The notes: generated by a model not told the origin, from the sequence alone. A stretch of 64,000 bases of DNA from Maribacter antarcticus DSM 21422 (GCF_000621125.1 NZ_KK211214.1:623300-687299), one strand, 5' to 3'; shown: positions 8,574 to 18,013, counted from the first letter of the stretch. Made by a program: numbers and translations.

Positions 8574-8848
8574 AATAGTTTTAGGATATAAAAAATGGTA
8601 GATGATAAAAGTGCATCTATTAGAAAGCACCCGATAAACAAATGGACCTGCGAAATAGAAAAATTTTGATAGAAGAGAGGTCGTTTCTTCAATGTATTCT
8701 TATAATACAGCGCATGTAGTAATGCAAAGAAAACTAGTTTAATACCTATTAGAAGAAGTAAAGGAATAGCTATGCTTAACAGAAAAATCGTAAATAATTG
8801 TGCGATGATTATAAACTGAAGGTAAAATTTCCAAATTAGGCTTTTTTT
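8570..8848 (-). pseudogene. Relic of a small membrane protein upstream of the ABC ATPase
   Basis: A 92-codon open stretch on the minus strand is very hydrophobic, for example YLQFIIIAQLFTIFLLSIAI and GIKLVFFALLHALYYKN, and suggests about three membrane segments. It ends in a TGA (8570-8572) that overlaps the ATPase pseudogene start. It has no usable start codon: an in-frame TAA sits at 8849-8851 beside a run of nine T/A pairs (8842-8850). It was probably the membrane partner of the ATPase and has lost its start. The family is not recognised. Confidence 0.45.
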
Positions 8849-8909
8849 TTAAACGAAAAGCTAAGGGTTCAATACAACTACGTACGGCATTAAATGTACA
8901 AATTTATCG

Positions 8910-8917
8910 TAAATTCG
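8910..8917 (+). promoter_or_regulatory. Possible -7 element upstream of prfA
   Basis: TAAATTCG is a one-base variant of TAnnTTTG and lies 22 bases before the prfA ATG. No convincing -33 element is visible. Confidence 0.3.
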
Positions 8918-8938
8918 CAGGACTAGTGACGCACACAT

Positions 8939-10015
8939 ATGATAGACAAGTTAAATATTGTAAAACAACGTTTTGATGAGGTTTCCGATTTAATCATTCA
9001 ACCTGATATCATTACAGATCAAAAACGCTATGTTCAGCTTACAAAGGAATATAGTGATCTTAAGGCTTTGGTGGCCAAAAGAGATTATTACTTGGAGCTA
9101 ACGAATAATATTTCAGAAGCAGAGGAAATTATATCAGATGGTAGTGATGCCGAAATGGTGGAAATGGCAAAAATGCAATTAGATCATGCCAAATCAGAGT
9201 TTCCAAAATTGGAAGAGGAAATAAAGTTAATGCTTATTCCCAAAGACCTAGAGGATGCTAAAGATGTAGTTGTAGAAATCCGTGCCGGAACGGGCGGGGA
9301 CGAGGCTAGTATTTTTGCAGGTGATTTATTTCGTATGTACACCAAATATTGCGAAAGCAAAGGTTGGAAAACCAACGTCATAGATTTAAGTCAGGGTACC
9401 AGCGGTGGGTATAAGGAAATTCAGTTTGAAGTATCTGGTACGGATGTATACGGAACCTTAAAGTTTGAAGCCGGAGTACATCGAGTGCAACGTGTTCCGC
9501 AGACGGAGACCCAAGGAAGAGTACATACGAGTGCAGCCACGGTCATGGTCTTGCCCGAAGCCGAAGATTTTGACGTTCAAATAGAGCTCAAGGATGTACG
9601 TGTAGACTTCTTTTGTTCATCAGGTCCTGGTGGGCAATCTGTAAACACGACCTATTCTGCAGTGCGCTTAACCCACCTTCCTACAGGACTTGTAGCGCAG
9701 TGCCAAGATCAAAAATCCCAACACAAGAACAAGGATAAGGCGTTTAAAGTATTACGTTCTAGATTATATGATCTTGAGCTAGCCAAAAAGCAGGAAGAGG
9801 ATGCGGCTAAACGTAACTCTCAAGTAAGTAGTGGAGACCGGTCCGCAAAGATTAGGACCTATAACTACCCACAAGGAAGGGTAACGGATCACCGCATTGG
9901 GCTAACTTTATATGATTTGTCAAATATTATTGATGGAGATATTCAGAAGATTATCGATGAATTGAGTCTTGTGGAAAACACAGAGAAACTAAAAGAGGCG
10001 TCGGAGATATTCTAA
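8939..10015 (+). CDS. prfA: Peptide chain release factor 1
   Basis: RF1 reads UAA and UAG in the ribosomal A site and triggers peptide release. The 358-residue protein has the N-terminal helical domain, the RF1 decoding region with a P-x-T tripeptide ([15 protein letters not shown]), and the catalytic GGQ loop ([13 protein letters not shown]) whose Gln is methylated by Prm[10 protein letters not shown] and the C-terminal [18 protein letters not shown] are further family signatures. The P-x-T form distinguishes RF1 from RF2 (SPF). It is followed by pyrF after about 100 bases. Confidence 0.97.
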   Translation: MIDKLNIVKQRFDEVSDLIIQPDIITDQKRYVQLTKEYSDLKALVAKRDYYLELTNNISEAEEIISDGSDAEMVEMAKMQLDHAKSEFPKLEEEIKLMLIPKDLEDAKDVVVEIRAGTGGDEASIFAGDLFRMYTKYCESKGWKTNVIDLSQGTSGGYKEIQFEVSGTDVYGTLKFEAGVHRVQRVPQTETQGRVHTSAATVMVLPEAEDFDVQIELKDVRVDFFCSSGPGGQSVNTTYSAVRLTHLPTGLVAQCQDQKSQHKNKDKAFKVLRSRLYDLELAKKQEEDAAKRNSQVSSGDRSAKIRTYNYPQGRVTDHRIGLTLYDLSNIIDGDIQKIIDELSLVENTEKLKEASEIF

Positions 10016-10113
10016 AAGATTTTTTTTCTATAAAAAAGTTACGTTTAAATAGCGCTGGTGTTGGTCTCTATTTTGGGAGCCAAAGCAAAAGCATAGCAAA
10101 AGATACGTCTTGT

Positions 10114-10932
10114 ATGACTACGAAAGAACTAATAATACAGATTCGTAAAAAAGAATCATTCTTATGTATCGGCTTAGATACTGATTTAGAAAAGATTCCC
10201 GAACACTTGCTTACCGAGGAAGACCCTATTTTTGCATTTAACAAGGCGATTATAGATGCAACGCATCATCTTTGTGTTGCTTACAAACCCAATACCGCTT
10301 TTTATGAGGCTTATGGGATAAAAGGTTGGATGGCTTTGAAGAAAACCATTACCTATTTAAATAAGGAGTATCCGGAAATATTTACGATTGCAGATGCCAA
10401 GAGAGGAGACATAGGTAACACGTCTACCCGCTACGCTAAGGCATTCTTTGAAGACTTGAACTTTGATTCCATAACCATAGCCCCGTATATGGGTAAGGAT
10501 TCCGTAGAGCCATTTTTGGCCTTTAAGGATAAGCATACCATACTACTGGCTTTGACCTCTAATATTGGTGCACATGACTTTCAAACTAAGGAGTTAGATG
10601 GTTTGGAGCTTTATAAGCATGTGCTTAAAACTGCTATAACCTATAAAGGGTCAGAAAATTTAATGTATGTAGTGGGCGCAACCAAAGCAGAATACTTAAC
10701 CGAGATTCGGAACATTGTGCCAAATAGCTTTTTGTTGGTACCAGGAGTTGGGGCCCAAGGAGGCAGTCTTTCCGAAGTTTGTAAATATGGAATTACGCAA
10801 GATGTTGGTTTGCTTGTAAATTCATCTAGAGGAATAATCTACGCTTCCAACAAAGCAGATTATGCTAGAGTAGCACAAAAGAAGGCAGAAGAACTACAAG
10901 TTCAGATGAAGCAAGAACTTGCTAAACTATAG
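10114..10932 (+). CDS. pyrF: Orotidine 5'-phosphate decarboxylase (type 2)
   Basis: PyrF decarboxylates OMP to UMP, the last step of pyrimidine synthesis. The 272-residue length and motifs match the longer subfamily: [14 protein letters not shown] at the N-terminus, [11 protein letters not shown], the catalytic [17 protein letters not shown] with the Asp-Lys-Asp charge network, and VPGVGAQGG for phosphate binding. It follows prfA on the same strand. A second pyrimidine gene, pyrD, lies far away near 59.3 kb, so the pathway is dispersed. Confidence 0.95.
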   Translation: MTTKELIIQIRKKESFLCIGLDTDLEKIPEHLLTEEDPIFAFNKAIIDATHHLCVAYKPNTAFYEAYGIKGWMALKKTITYLNKEYPEIFTIADAKRGDIGNTSTRYAKAFFEDLNFDSITIAPYMGKDSVEPFLAFKDKHTILLALTSNIGAHDFQTKELDGLELYKHVLKTAITYKGSENLMYVVGATKAEYLTEIRNIVPNSFLLVPGVGAQGGSLSEVCKYGITQDVGLLVNSSRGIIYASNKADYARVAQKKAEELQVQMKQELAKL

Positions 10933-10936
10933 TAAG

Positions 10937-11131
10937 TTATACTAGTTCCGCTAAAGCTTTTTTTATTTTTTGTGCTTTTAGCTCAAAAAAATCACCCAGT
11001 TTTGTGTTGGAGTATTGGATGTTCGAGGCTTTATCTATAAAATTTTGATATTGGTATTCTAGCATCGTGATTGCATCCGCTTTTGCGGCTATGGGAGTTA
11101 CTGTTCCTACTTTACAATATTGCTTTTCCAT
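10937..11131 (-). CDS. Small helical protein, possibly Lacal_2735-like
   Basis: This is a 64-residue protein convergent with pyrF, with only 4 bases between the stops. The C-terminal half (LEYQYQNFIDKASNIQYSN, then ELKAQKIKKALAELV) is a probable helical hairpin. Its spacing of Tyr, Ala, Ser/Asn and Lys/Leu residues resembles small Lacal_2735-type flavobacterial proteins. That resemblance is weak and from memory. No signal peptide, membrane segment or catalytic motif is seen. Function unknown. Confidence 0.55.
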   Translation of the reverse strand: MEKQYCKVGTVTPIAAKADAITMLEYQYQNFIDKASNIQYSNTKLGDFFELKAQKIKKALAELV

Positions 11132-11357
11132 AATAAATTATTTATTTTTACAAATATACGTACGATATCAGGTTTTGGATGTCGGTGCTATATCCTAAAT
11201 AACTAATAATCAGGTAATTTGTCTTTTTTTTAACACAAAGGGTATGAATACTTAAAAAGCGAATCTGCTTTCTTTTATTTTTTAACGAAAAGACCTTCAA
11301 TTCAAAAAGATTATCTACATTGCTTATTGACTTTGTTTAAAGACATCCAAGTACATC

Positions 11358-12152
11358 TTGTTAAACTATACAAAATACATTCATAAAGATTCTCCTACTT
11401 GGGTCACTTTCGTGCACGGTGCTGGAGGCAGTTCCTCAATTTGGTACAAGCAGGTAAGGGAATTTAGGAAATTCTTTAATATTCTGCTGTTAGATTTACG
11501 TGGTCACGGCGATTCCAAGCCTAACCTTAAAAACGCTTTCAGCGATCAATATACTTTTGATTCCATTACAGACGATATACTGGAGGTAATAGATTTTGAA
11601 AAGATAGAAAAATCACATTTCATAGGAATTTCATTGGGTACTATTTTAATACGGAATATAGCAGAAAAGCATCCGCACCGAGTAGAAAGCATGATTATGG
11701 GTGGAGCAATCATGAAATTAAATCTACGTTCCCAAATTCTTATGCGTTTGGGCGTGGTCTTTAAATCAGTGGTTCCTTATTTATGGCTTTACAAGTTTTT
11801 TGCCTTCGTTATTATGCCTAATAAAAACCACAGGGAGTCGAGATTATTATTTGTTAGGGAGGCGAAAAAGTTATACCAGAAGGAATTTATACGATGGTTT
11901 AAGCTCACTTCTGAAATTAATCCCTTGTTGCGATTTTTTAGATCTGCTGATATAAAGATACCCACGCTATATGTAATGGGAGAGGAAGATTACTTGTTTT
12001 TGCCTACGATTAAAAAAATTGCAGCGACTCATCAAAATTCAGATTTATTTATTGTTCAAGATTGTGGACATGTTGTAAATATAGAGCAGCCACAGTTGTT
12101 TAATAATATGGTGATAGGCTACCTTGTAGGAATGGGAAAAAGTACGCCCTAA
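11358..12152 (+). CDS. Alpha/beta-fold hydrolase
   Basis: This 264-residue protein has the alpha/beta-hydrolase plan: oxyanion region FVHGAGGSSSIW, LLDLRGHGDS, the nucleophile elbow G-I-S-L-G (Ser in HFIGISLGT), an acid in YVMGEEDYLF, and catalytic His in VQDCGHVVNIEQP. No ATG exists between the upstream stop at 11328 and the conserved region, so a TTG at 11358 is taken as start. The insert around residues 120-190 forms a helical cap. The substrate cannot be told. It converges on the DUF4197 gene across a shared terminator. Confidence 0.85.
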   Translation: MLNYTKYIHKDSPTWVTFVHGAGGSSSIWYKQVREFRKFFNILLLDLRGHGDSKPNLKNAFSDQYTFDSITDDILEVIDFEKIEKSHFIGISLGTILIRNIAEKHPHRVESMIMGGAIMKLNLRSQILMRLGVVFKSVVPYLWLYKFFAFVIMPNKNHRESRLLFVREAKKLYQKEFIRWFKLTSEINPLLRFFRSADIKIPTLYVMGEEDYLFLPTIKKIAATHQNSDLFIVQDCGHVVNIEQPQLFNNMVIGYLVGMGKSTP

Positions 12153-12208
12153 ATCAGTTTTTAATTCAGTTTTAGTACCTCAGTAATATAACATTGTTTA
12201 TAAACAAA

Positions 12209-12232
12209 AAAACCGGTGCTCCCACCGGTTTT
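12209..12232. terminator. Bidirectional intrinsic terminator
   Basis: AAAACCGGTG, loop CTCC, CACCGGTTTT form a 10-bp perfect stem with A/T tracts on both sides, between the convergent hydrolase and DUF4197 genes. Confidence 0.85.
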
Positions 12233-12354
12233 AAACTAACTAACTCAAAAATTACGATTTCAAAAAATGGACTATATATTTTTATTTCAAGAACCTGAAA
12301 CTCAGTAATTTTAACGCAACTATTTGTTAAATATTGTTGTGGATTATCCTTTTT

Positions 12355-13059
12355 TTAGTCTTGTAAAGCAAATACTTTTTTAAGTAGATCCGTTGTTCTG
12401 GAAGAAGCTTTAGTTCTTATTTCTTTTTCCTCAACGGCAATCATAGTATAAACTCCTTTTAACGCTTCTTGAGTTACGTAACCCGTTAAATTGGGATTTA
12501 CGTTTGATGTTAATGGAATTTTGTTGTATTTGTTTATCAAAGAAGCCCAAATCTTGTCCGCACCTACTTTTTCAAAAGAAGATTTTATTACGGGATTAAA
12601 CTTATCGTACAATGCTGTGGTGGTCTTGTTTTCTAGAAAATTGGTAGCGGCTTTGTCATCACCTAATAGAATGGCTTTTGCATCGGTGAATGAAATCTCC
12701 TTTATTGCATTTACAAATATGGGTGTCGCTTCGGAAACTGCGTCTTCCGCAGCCCTGTTCAATACCTTCAGTCCTTCGTCCGCCAAATTGTCTAAACCAA
12801 TATCCCGCAGGGTCTTGTCTACTTTTCTTAGCTCTTCCGGTAAAAGGATTTTTACTAGGTCGTTCTTAAAAAAGCCATCTGTTTTGTTAAGTCTACTTAC
12901 TTGCTTGTAGATGCCTTCTTCTAGTGCAGCGCGCAGTCCACTGCCTATTTCTTCGTTGCTTAGAGCGGTAGTACCTGTCGGAAGTTGATTTACCACCTGT
13001 TGTAACTCGGCACAAGACACGAACAAGGTAATTCCGATAATCAAAGCAATTTTTTTCAT
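12355..13059 (-). CDS. DUF4197 lipoprotein
   Basis: This 234-residue protein has a lipoprotein signal (GITLFVSC, Cys16) and then a helical DUF4197 domain: IGSGLRAALEEGIYKQVSRL, FKNDLVKILLPEELRKVD, FTDAKAILLGDDKAATNFL and TTTALYDKFNPVIKSSFE. The family is widespread and uncharacterised and is thought to sit in the periplasm. It lies 31 bases downstream of purU on the same strand, so the two could be co-transcribed, though no functional link is evident. Confidence 0.88.
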   Translation of the reverse strand: MKKIALIIGITLFVSCAELQQVVNQLPTGTTALSNEEIGSGLRAALEEGIYKQVSRLNKTDGFFKNDLVKILLPEELRKVDKTLRDIGLDNLADEGLKVLNRAAEDAVSEATPIFVNAIKEISFTDAKAILLGDDKAATNFLENKTTTALYDKFNPVIKSSFEKVGADKIWASLINKYNKIPLTSNVNPNLTGYVTQEALKGVYTMIAVEEKEIRTKASSRTTDLLKKVFALQD

Positions 13060-13089
13060 GATAATATATGTTATGTAGTGTGTAAGGTT

Positions 13090-13941
13090 TTACGAGAAAA
13101 TGACTGTTTTATTGTTATAGACCATTGTTTTTCTAAGGACATGGAGTTTAATGGCGCGGGAAAGTACAATCTTCTCCAAATCTCTTCCTTTGGCTATAAA
13201 ATCCGCTATGGAATGTGAGTGGGAAACAGGGGTGGTATCCTGTTCTAAGATGGGCCCCGCATCCAATTCTGCTGTAACGTAATGGCTAGTAGCACCAATG
13301 ATTTTTACGCCACGTTTAAAAGCGGCATGATAAGGCTTAGCTCCTGCGAAAGCTGGTAAAAAAGAGTGGTGTATATTTATGATACGATTTGGAAAAACGT
13401 CGATTAACCTATTGCTTATAATTTGCATGTAGCGTGCAAGAACTACGAAGTCTACCTGATGTTCTTTTAAAAGAGCCAACTGTTTCGCTTCTGCCTCTTG
13501 GCAGTCACTTTTTGAGAACGGTACGTGATGAAAAGGGATGTTGAATTGGTCTGCAATATATTTAAGGTCTGGATGGTTGCTAAGTATAAATGGAATATCT
13601 ACGGGAAGTTCCCCAGAATTATGCCTTCCCAAAAGATCATATAGACAATGGTTGTATTTAGAGACAAAAAGTGCCATTTTGGGCCTTACGGAATCTAGAT
13701 GAAGACTCCAGTGCATGTCGTAAGGTAATGTAATAGTCTCTTTAAAGGCATCTTTAAAACTATTGATGTTAACCTGTTCTGGTTCAAACTCAATCTCCAA
13801 TCGCATAAAGAATACATTTGAAGATTTATCTACATGTTGGTCTAGATATATAACGTTGCCGGAGTGGGAATGAATGAACTGTGTAACCGAACTTATAATC
13901 CCTGTCTTGTCTTGGCAATTAATAAGAATAATAACTTTCAA
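13090..13941 (-). CDS. purU: Formyltetrahydrofolate deformylase
   Basis: PurU hydrolyses 10-formyl-THF to formate and THF, balancing one-carbon pools and supplying formate for purine synthesis. An N-terminal ACT domain (VIILINCQDKTGIISSVTQF) is followed by the formyltransferase domain with LSNHPDLKYIADQFNIPFHH, VLARYMQIIS, and the catalytic NIHHSFLPAFAGAKPYHAA and GATSHYVTAELDAGPI. The TTG at 13941 gives the usual family N-terminus (MKVIIL); another TTG at 13962 would add seven residues. Confidence 0.94.
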   Translation of the reverse strand: MKVIILINCQDKTGIISSVTQFIHSHSGNVIYLDQHVDKSSNVFFMRLEIEFEPEQVNINSFKDAFKETITLPYDMHWSLHLDSVRPKMALFVSKYNHCLYDLLGRHNSGELPVDIPFILSNHPDLKYIADQFNIPFHHVPFSKSDCQEAEAKQLALLKEHQVDFVVLARYMQIISNRLIDVFPNRIINIHHSFLPAFAGAKPYHAAFKRGVKIIGATSHYVTAELDAGPILEQDTTPVSHSHSIADFIAKGRDLEKIVLSRAIKLHVLRKTMVYNNKTVIFS

Positions 13942-14043
13942 AATAACCTGTTTAAGAATCAAAAGTAACTTATTATAGGCAATAGGAAATACTCAGAACT
14001 ACATGTTTAGGGGTTTTTTGTGAAAATGGAAATATCCAGAGGT

Positions 14044-14433
14044 CTAATCAATAGATAGTTTCCATTTTTTATAATGTTTTCTAAAACTTCGTACTTCAGA
14101 ACGTAAAAGATGAAGGTATTCTATTTCTTTTACACCATCTTTTTCGAGGCCTAGGCAATACGAGTTAATATTCCTTATCATTATATTAATAAAAGAAATG
14201 CTTAACATACGTTCGGAACTGGATTTGGAAAACTCTGCGATTACTATTTTCTGGGGTATTAGAATGGTATCCGTTAATAGGGAATTGGCAATGCTGTCCC
14301 TTAAACTGTTAGATTTATAGAGGGTTAATAGATTTTTGTTCAGCGAGACGTAAGAGGCAATTTCCCTGCTCATAAAGCAGAGATCCATTGCTTTTTTGTA
14401 AATCGGTATTTGCTGTATATTTTTAGTTGGCAT
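14044..14433 (-). CDS. Four-helix-bundle protein, uncharacterised
   Basis: This 129-residue protein is all helical by inspection, with segments such as IYKKAMDLCFMSREIASYV, SLRDSIANSLLTDTILIPQ, FINIMIRNINSYCLGLEKD and YLHLLRSEVRSFRKHYKKW. The layout resembles the bS23/four-helix-bundle family often found in Bacteroidota. There is no signal peptide. It is divergent from the adjacent Lrp-type regulator gene with about 115 bases between, so it may be a target of that regulator, which is inference. Confidence 0.65.
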   Translation of the reverse strand: MPTKNIQQIPIYKKAMDLCFMSREIASYVSLNKNLLTLYKSNSLRDSIANSLLTDTILIPQKIVIAEFSKSSSERMLSISFINIMIRNINSYCLGLEKDGVKEIEYLHLLRSEVRSFRKHYKKWKLSID

Positions 14434-14512
14434 GAGATTTCAACAGTGCTTTTATACGGATAAAGTTACTGAGCAATTTGGATAGAATACTTTTTATTAT
14501 AAAGCAATTTCA

Positions 14513-14520
14513 TATATTTG
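14513..14520 (+). promoter_or_regulatory. -7 promoter element for the Lrp/AsnC gene
   Basis: TATATTTG matches TAnnTTTG exactly and lies 28 bases before the regulator's ATG. Confidence 0.55.
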
Positions 14521-14548
14521 CTTTACAAAATAAGTATTAAAAGTAAAA

Positions 14549-15007
14549 ATGGAATCGAATATAAAGATAGATGCGCTTAATTGGAAAATATTGAATTTGT
14601 TGCAGCAAAATGCTAGAGAATCCTTTGCGAATATTGGACGTTCTATTGGTCTTACGGCACCGGCGGTGGGGGAGCGTGTAAAAAAAATGGAGGACGCAGG
14701 AATCCTTTTGGGCTATAACGCAACGGTATCACATTCGCTAACAGGGCATCAACTAAAAGCGATTATTACATTAAGGGCTTTTATGGGGAAGTTAAAGCCT
14801 TTTTTGGTCTTGGTTTCTACCTTTGATGAGGTGATAAATTGTTACCGAATTACGGGTAATGAAAATATTGTAATGGAAGTGGTATTCAAAGATCAGTTTC
14901 ATTTAGAACAATTCATAGATAAACTTATCCAGTATGGTGAAACTAGAACTAATATTGTGCTGTCCAATGTGATTTCCAACGCTCCCATTCGCAGCGAACC
15001 TGCCTAA
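14549..15007 (+). CDS. Lrp/AsnC-family transcriptional regulator
   Basis: The 152-residue protein has an N-terminal winged helix-turn-helix (LDxxDxxIL-type start read as LNWKILNLLQQNARESFANI, then GLTAPAVGERVKKMEDAGIL) and a C-terminal RAM/AsnC ligand-binding domain (VINCYRITGNENIVMEVVF, LDKLIQYGETRT-type end). These proteins form octamers that respond to amino acids. The final TNIVLSN segment is the family's typical last strand. Its divergent neighbour encodes the four-helix protein. Confidence 0.92.
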   Translation: MESNIKIDALNWKILNLLQQNARESFANIGRSIGLTAPAVGERVKKMEDAGILLGYNATVSHSLTGHQLKAIITLRAFMGKLKPFLVLVSTFDEVINCYRITGNENIVMEVVFKDQFHLEQFIDKLIQYGETRTNIVLSNVISNAPIRSEPA

Positions 15008-15108
15008 TACGGATACTTGGGTTTATTTATCATATCCAAAGCAAATGTATTAATGAAATTCTTAACTTTAGAATTATATTTTGGCTAGATTTTTGATTAC
15101 TTTTTAAT

Positions 15109-16524
15109 ATGAATAAAAACGCTATTCTCTTTCTTTTTTTATTACCAAGCATGTTGCTGGCCCAAAATATTAGTCTTATTAAGGGTGCAATAACTGAAAA
15201 TATGGTAGTAAACGATTCGTTACAAGAAACTTTTTCTGTGTATTTACCAACGACTTTCGACACGACCCAAACCTGGCCTATTGTATTTGTATTTGATATG
15301 GAGGGTAAGGGGAAACAGGCGCTTTCCATGTTTAAGGATGCTGCGGAGCAAGAGGGCTATGTTCTGGCTACGTCTAATAATACCAATGATACCATATCGT
15401 TATCAAGGAATATTCTCATTGCCAATAGATTCTTGAATGCAGCCTATGACTTGTTGCCGTTGCAAAAGGAACGTGCTTATACGGCGGGCTTTTCAAATGC
15501 TGCAAGGTTTGCATCCATAATTCCAAACTTCATTAAGGGGATTAAAGGGGTTGTTTCCTGTGGTGCAGCTGTTGGGAATATGGAAATTCTTAGTTCAAAG
15601 AATCCGTTTTATTTCGTGGGAATTGTAGGTCGGGAAGATTATAATTTCATTGATATGCTGGAAACTCGTAAGGTGCTTGATAGATTAAAGTTCCCCAATC
15701 AGCTACTTTTATTTGATGGAGGTCATAAATGGCCGTCCACAGATATGATTACCAATGCATTACGTATATTGACTTTGTCTGCTATGACCAAGGGAAAAAC
15801 ACCTAAAGATGAGCAAATGATGACGGCTTCCTATAAACTGTCACTAATAGCTGCCAATACCCTATTTTCTGATGAAAAACCATTGTTAGCGGAGCATGAA
15901 CTATCGGAAATGATAAGGATATATAATCCTTTGATGGAGTTGGATTCTTTAAAGAGTATTCTAAAACAAGTACGTAAAACCAGCTCTTTTAGAACAAAAA
16001 GGCGAAATCAAAATAGTGTTTTGCTTAAGGAGAATTTTACTAAGGAGGATTATGTATACTTTTTGGAAGAGGATGTGATGACCTATAATTACAATAATTT
16101 AGGTTGGTGGATTTACCAAATGGACGAGCTAGACAAACTAGGCAAAAGCGCTAGTTTGTATAACAAACAAATGTCTCATAGACTTCGAGGTTATGTAAAT
16201 GCGTTAATCGAGGATACCATAGATATGATTGCGTCCGATGATAAAGTGATTGATGTAGAAGCTTTGACCTTTCTATACATGTTAAAGACCGCTACAGAAC
16301 CACAGAATTTTGTGTATTATCTTAATATAATTTCTAACAGTGCAGAGGTAGAGGATTATGGTACGGCACTTTTTTATCTAGAAGAATTATTAAAAAAGGG
16401 ATATAAAAATAAGACTGAGTTGTATGCTTTAGAGCACACGGCTTTGTTCAGGATTACACCCGAGTTTAATACTTTGGTAGAGAAATATTTAAACAGTGCG
16501 CGTTATGATATTATGGTAGACTAA
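15109..16524 (+). CDS. Secreted alpha/beta hydrolase with helical C-terminal half
   Basis: This 471-residue protein has a signal peptide ending at LLAQN. Residues ~30-225 look like an esterase/PHB-depolymerase-type hydrolase: FSVYLPTTFDTTQTWPIVFV, the elbow AGFSNAARFAS (G-F-S-N-A), and FDGGHKWP with the probable catalytic His. Residues ~240-471 are helical, tetratricopeptide-like (LYFLEELLKKGYKN-type pairs). The protein probably acts in the periplasm or outside the cell. The substrate is not predictable, and the acid residue was not assigned. Confidence 0.75.
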   Translation: MNKNAILFLFLLPSMLLAQNISLIKGAITENMVVNDSLQETFSVYLPTTFDTTQTWPIVFVFDMEGKGKQALSMFKDAAEQEGYVLATSNNTNDTISLSRNILIANRFLNAAYDLLPLQKERAYTAGFSNAARFASIIPNFIKGIKGVVSCGAAVGNMEILSSKNPFYFVGIVGREDYNFIDMLETRKVLDRLKFPNQLLLFDGGHKWPSTDMITNALRILTLSAMTKGKTPKDEQMMTASYKLSLIAANTLFSDEKPLLAEHELSEMIRIYNPLMELDSLKSILKQVRKTSSFRTKRRNQNSVLLKENFTKEDYVYFLEEDVMTYNYNNLGWWIYQMDELDKLGKSASLYNKQMSHRLRGYVNALIEDTIDMIASDDKVIDVEALTFLYMLKTATEPQNFVYYLNIISNSAEVEDYGTALFYLEELLKKGYKNKTELYALEHTALFRITPEFNTLVEKYLNSARYDIMVD

Positions 16525-17283
16525 GATGTGGTACGGTGTTCAAATCCCAAGCTATGACCAATCCTTTGGCTAGGGGAATTGCAACTTCTTTACCATATTA
16601 AAACTCACAAAGATAGGGTGCGGCCTCGAAGCTTTTGGCACCACCGACAGAGGTACTATATTTGCCGTCGTGTACGAAAAGAACACTGTCCTTTATGCTT
16701 TAATGGGGAAACATTTTTCTGTAGCTGCCAATATCACTCGGAAAGATGGTAGAAACCGCATCGTCTAAAATTCCTGTTTTTGGCAATACAAAAGCCCCAT
16801 CGCCATGGCTTGTCATAAAAAGTGCCTTCTGGTCTACTTTTTTATAAAATTCAATAATAGACTATCCTTTAAGTCGGTATCCAAGTAATGTTCTGCACTA
16901 GGCACAACCAAAATGTCTATGTTGGGTAAGGAATCTTTGGTGTAGTCAAAATCAGGCAAAAAGCGAACTCTTTCAAAAGAAGTTACCGGCGCTAGCGTAT
17001 TTGCTACCGTAAAAGTGTTGATAGCTTTGATGTTTTCTCTATAATGGGTGTGTTGAAATATATCGTAAGATGCTGTAAACCCCCTATTGTGAAGGCCATT
17101 CATGATAAGAAACGCGGCATTGTATCTATCGGGTTTCAAATCTGGTGTAAAACGGGTTTCGGTGTTTTTAGGGTGTTTTTCATCCGAGCCGCATATGATG
17201 AATACGAATAAGACTAAAAAGCATAAAAAAGTATTTTCATAAGGAATAGGTTTAATCGTTTGGTAAAGTACAATGAAATTCAA
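16511..17283 (-). pseudogene. DJ-1/PfpI-family lipoprotein, frameshifted and with stop codons
   Basis: The first 149 codons (16834-17283) encode a hydrophobic leader ending IICGSDEK and then YNAAFLIMNGLHNRGFTASY and LPNIDILVVPSAEHYL, the DJ-1/PfpI core. A frameshift near 16845-16850 ends it early. In the next frame the family continues: MTSHGDGAFVLPKTGILDD, then TAA at 16700-16702, VLFVHDGKYSTSVGGAKSF, then TAA at 16598-16600, and GKEVAIPLAKGLVIAWDL. Intact relatives usually have Cys in the TSHCDGAF elbow; here it is Gly, consistent with lost activity. The tail overlaps the end of the preceding convergent gene. Confidence 0.8.
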
Positions 17284-17328
17284 AACGCACTTCAGCTAAA
17301 AGTGTATTTTTGTTTAAAATATGAAGAC

Positions 17329-17982
17329 ATGAGATTATTTAAGATGACTTTACTGTTTTTATTAGCAACCCTCTTATCCTGTAAAGAAGGTAAAAAATAC
17401 CATGATGTAAAAGAGAAAAACACCCTCGTAGTTAAATCTGATAAAATGATAGCGATTCTTAAATTTCAGGAGGATTTAAATGCAGAGTTCAAAAACCCAG
17501 AAGAATCCCCGTTAGCCGACAGATTTCGTATAGATTTTGAGACACTCGATTTTTTTGCGCCGGACACTAATTATGTGATTGTCGCAGCTTTGGAGCGGAC
17601 GCCGGAGGCACTCCCATTTTTAATGCCCACTAATACAGATAGAAAGTCGCAAGAAAAGGTGTACGGTATTGCAATATTTAGCTTAAACGGTAAAGAGCAT
17701 ACTTTAGAAATCTATCAGAATGCAGAATTGACTCAAGAAAAAGGCTATGAAGATTATCTCTTTTTACCCTTTACTGATCAAACCAATGGCAAACAAACGT
17801 ATGGTGGAGGTCGTTACCTTGATTTGAGAATTTCACAAGGCAATACGATAGTTTTGGATTTTAATAAGGCCTATAATCCCTATTGTGCCTATAACAAGAA
17901 GTATTCCTGTCCTTTAGTGCCGGCAATTAATAATTTAGCTACGAGCGTGCTTTCAGGAGTAAAAGATTTTAAAAAAAAGTAA
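17329..17982 (+). CDS. DUF1684 lipoprotein
   Basis: The start at 17329 gives a lipoprotein signal (LLFLLATLLSCKEG, lipid on Cys18). An upstream start at 17260 would bury this signal and overlap the divergent pseudogene. DUF1684 features are FKNPEESPLADRF, an acidic beta-rich middle, FLPFTDQTNGKQTYGGGRYL, and the diagnostic DFNKAYNPYCAYNKKYSCPL. The family is periplasmic or surface-bound and uncharacterised. It ends at a strong shared terminator. Confidence 0.9.
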   Translation: MRLFKMTLLFLLATLLSCKEGKKYHDVKEKNTLVVKSDKMIAILKFQEDLNAEFKNPEESPLADRFRIDFETLDFFAPDTNYVIVAALERTPEALPFLMPTNTDRKSQEKVYGIAIFSLNGKEHTLEIYQNAELTQEKGYEDYLFLPFTDQTNGKQTYGGGRYLDLRISQGNTIVLDFNKAYNPYCAYNKKYSCPLVPAINNLATSVLSGVKDFKKK

Positions 17983-17986
17983 ATTA

Positions 17987-18013
17987 AAAGCCCGGTTTTT
18001 AAAACCGGGCTTT
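17987..18013. terminator. Bidirectional intrinsic terminator
   Basis: AAAGCCCGGTTTT and AAAACCGGGCTTT form a 13-bp stem with a one-base centre, between the convergent DUF1684 and porin genes. Confidence 0.88.

Noticed and set aside
12491-12910. Plus-strand 139-codon frame opposite the DUF4197 gene
   Set aside because: The opposite strand has a lipoprotein signal and DUF4197 motifs; the plus frame is its complement.
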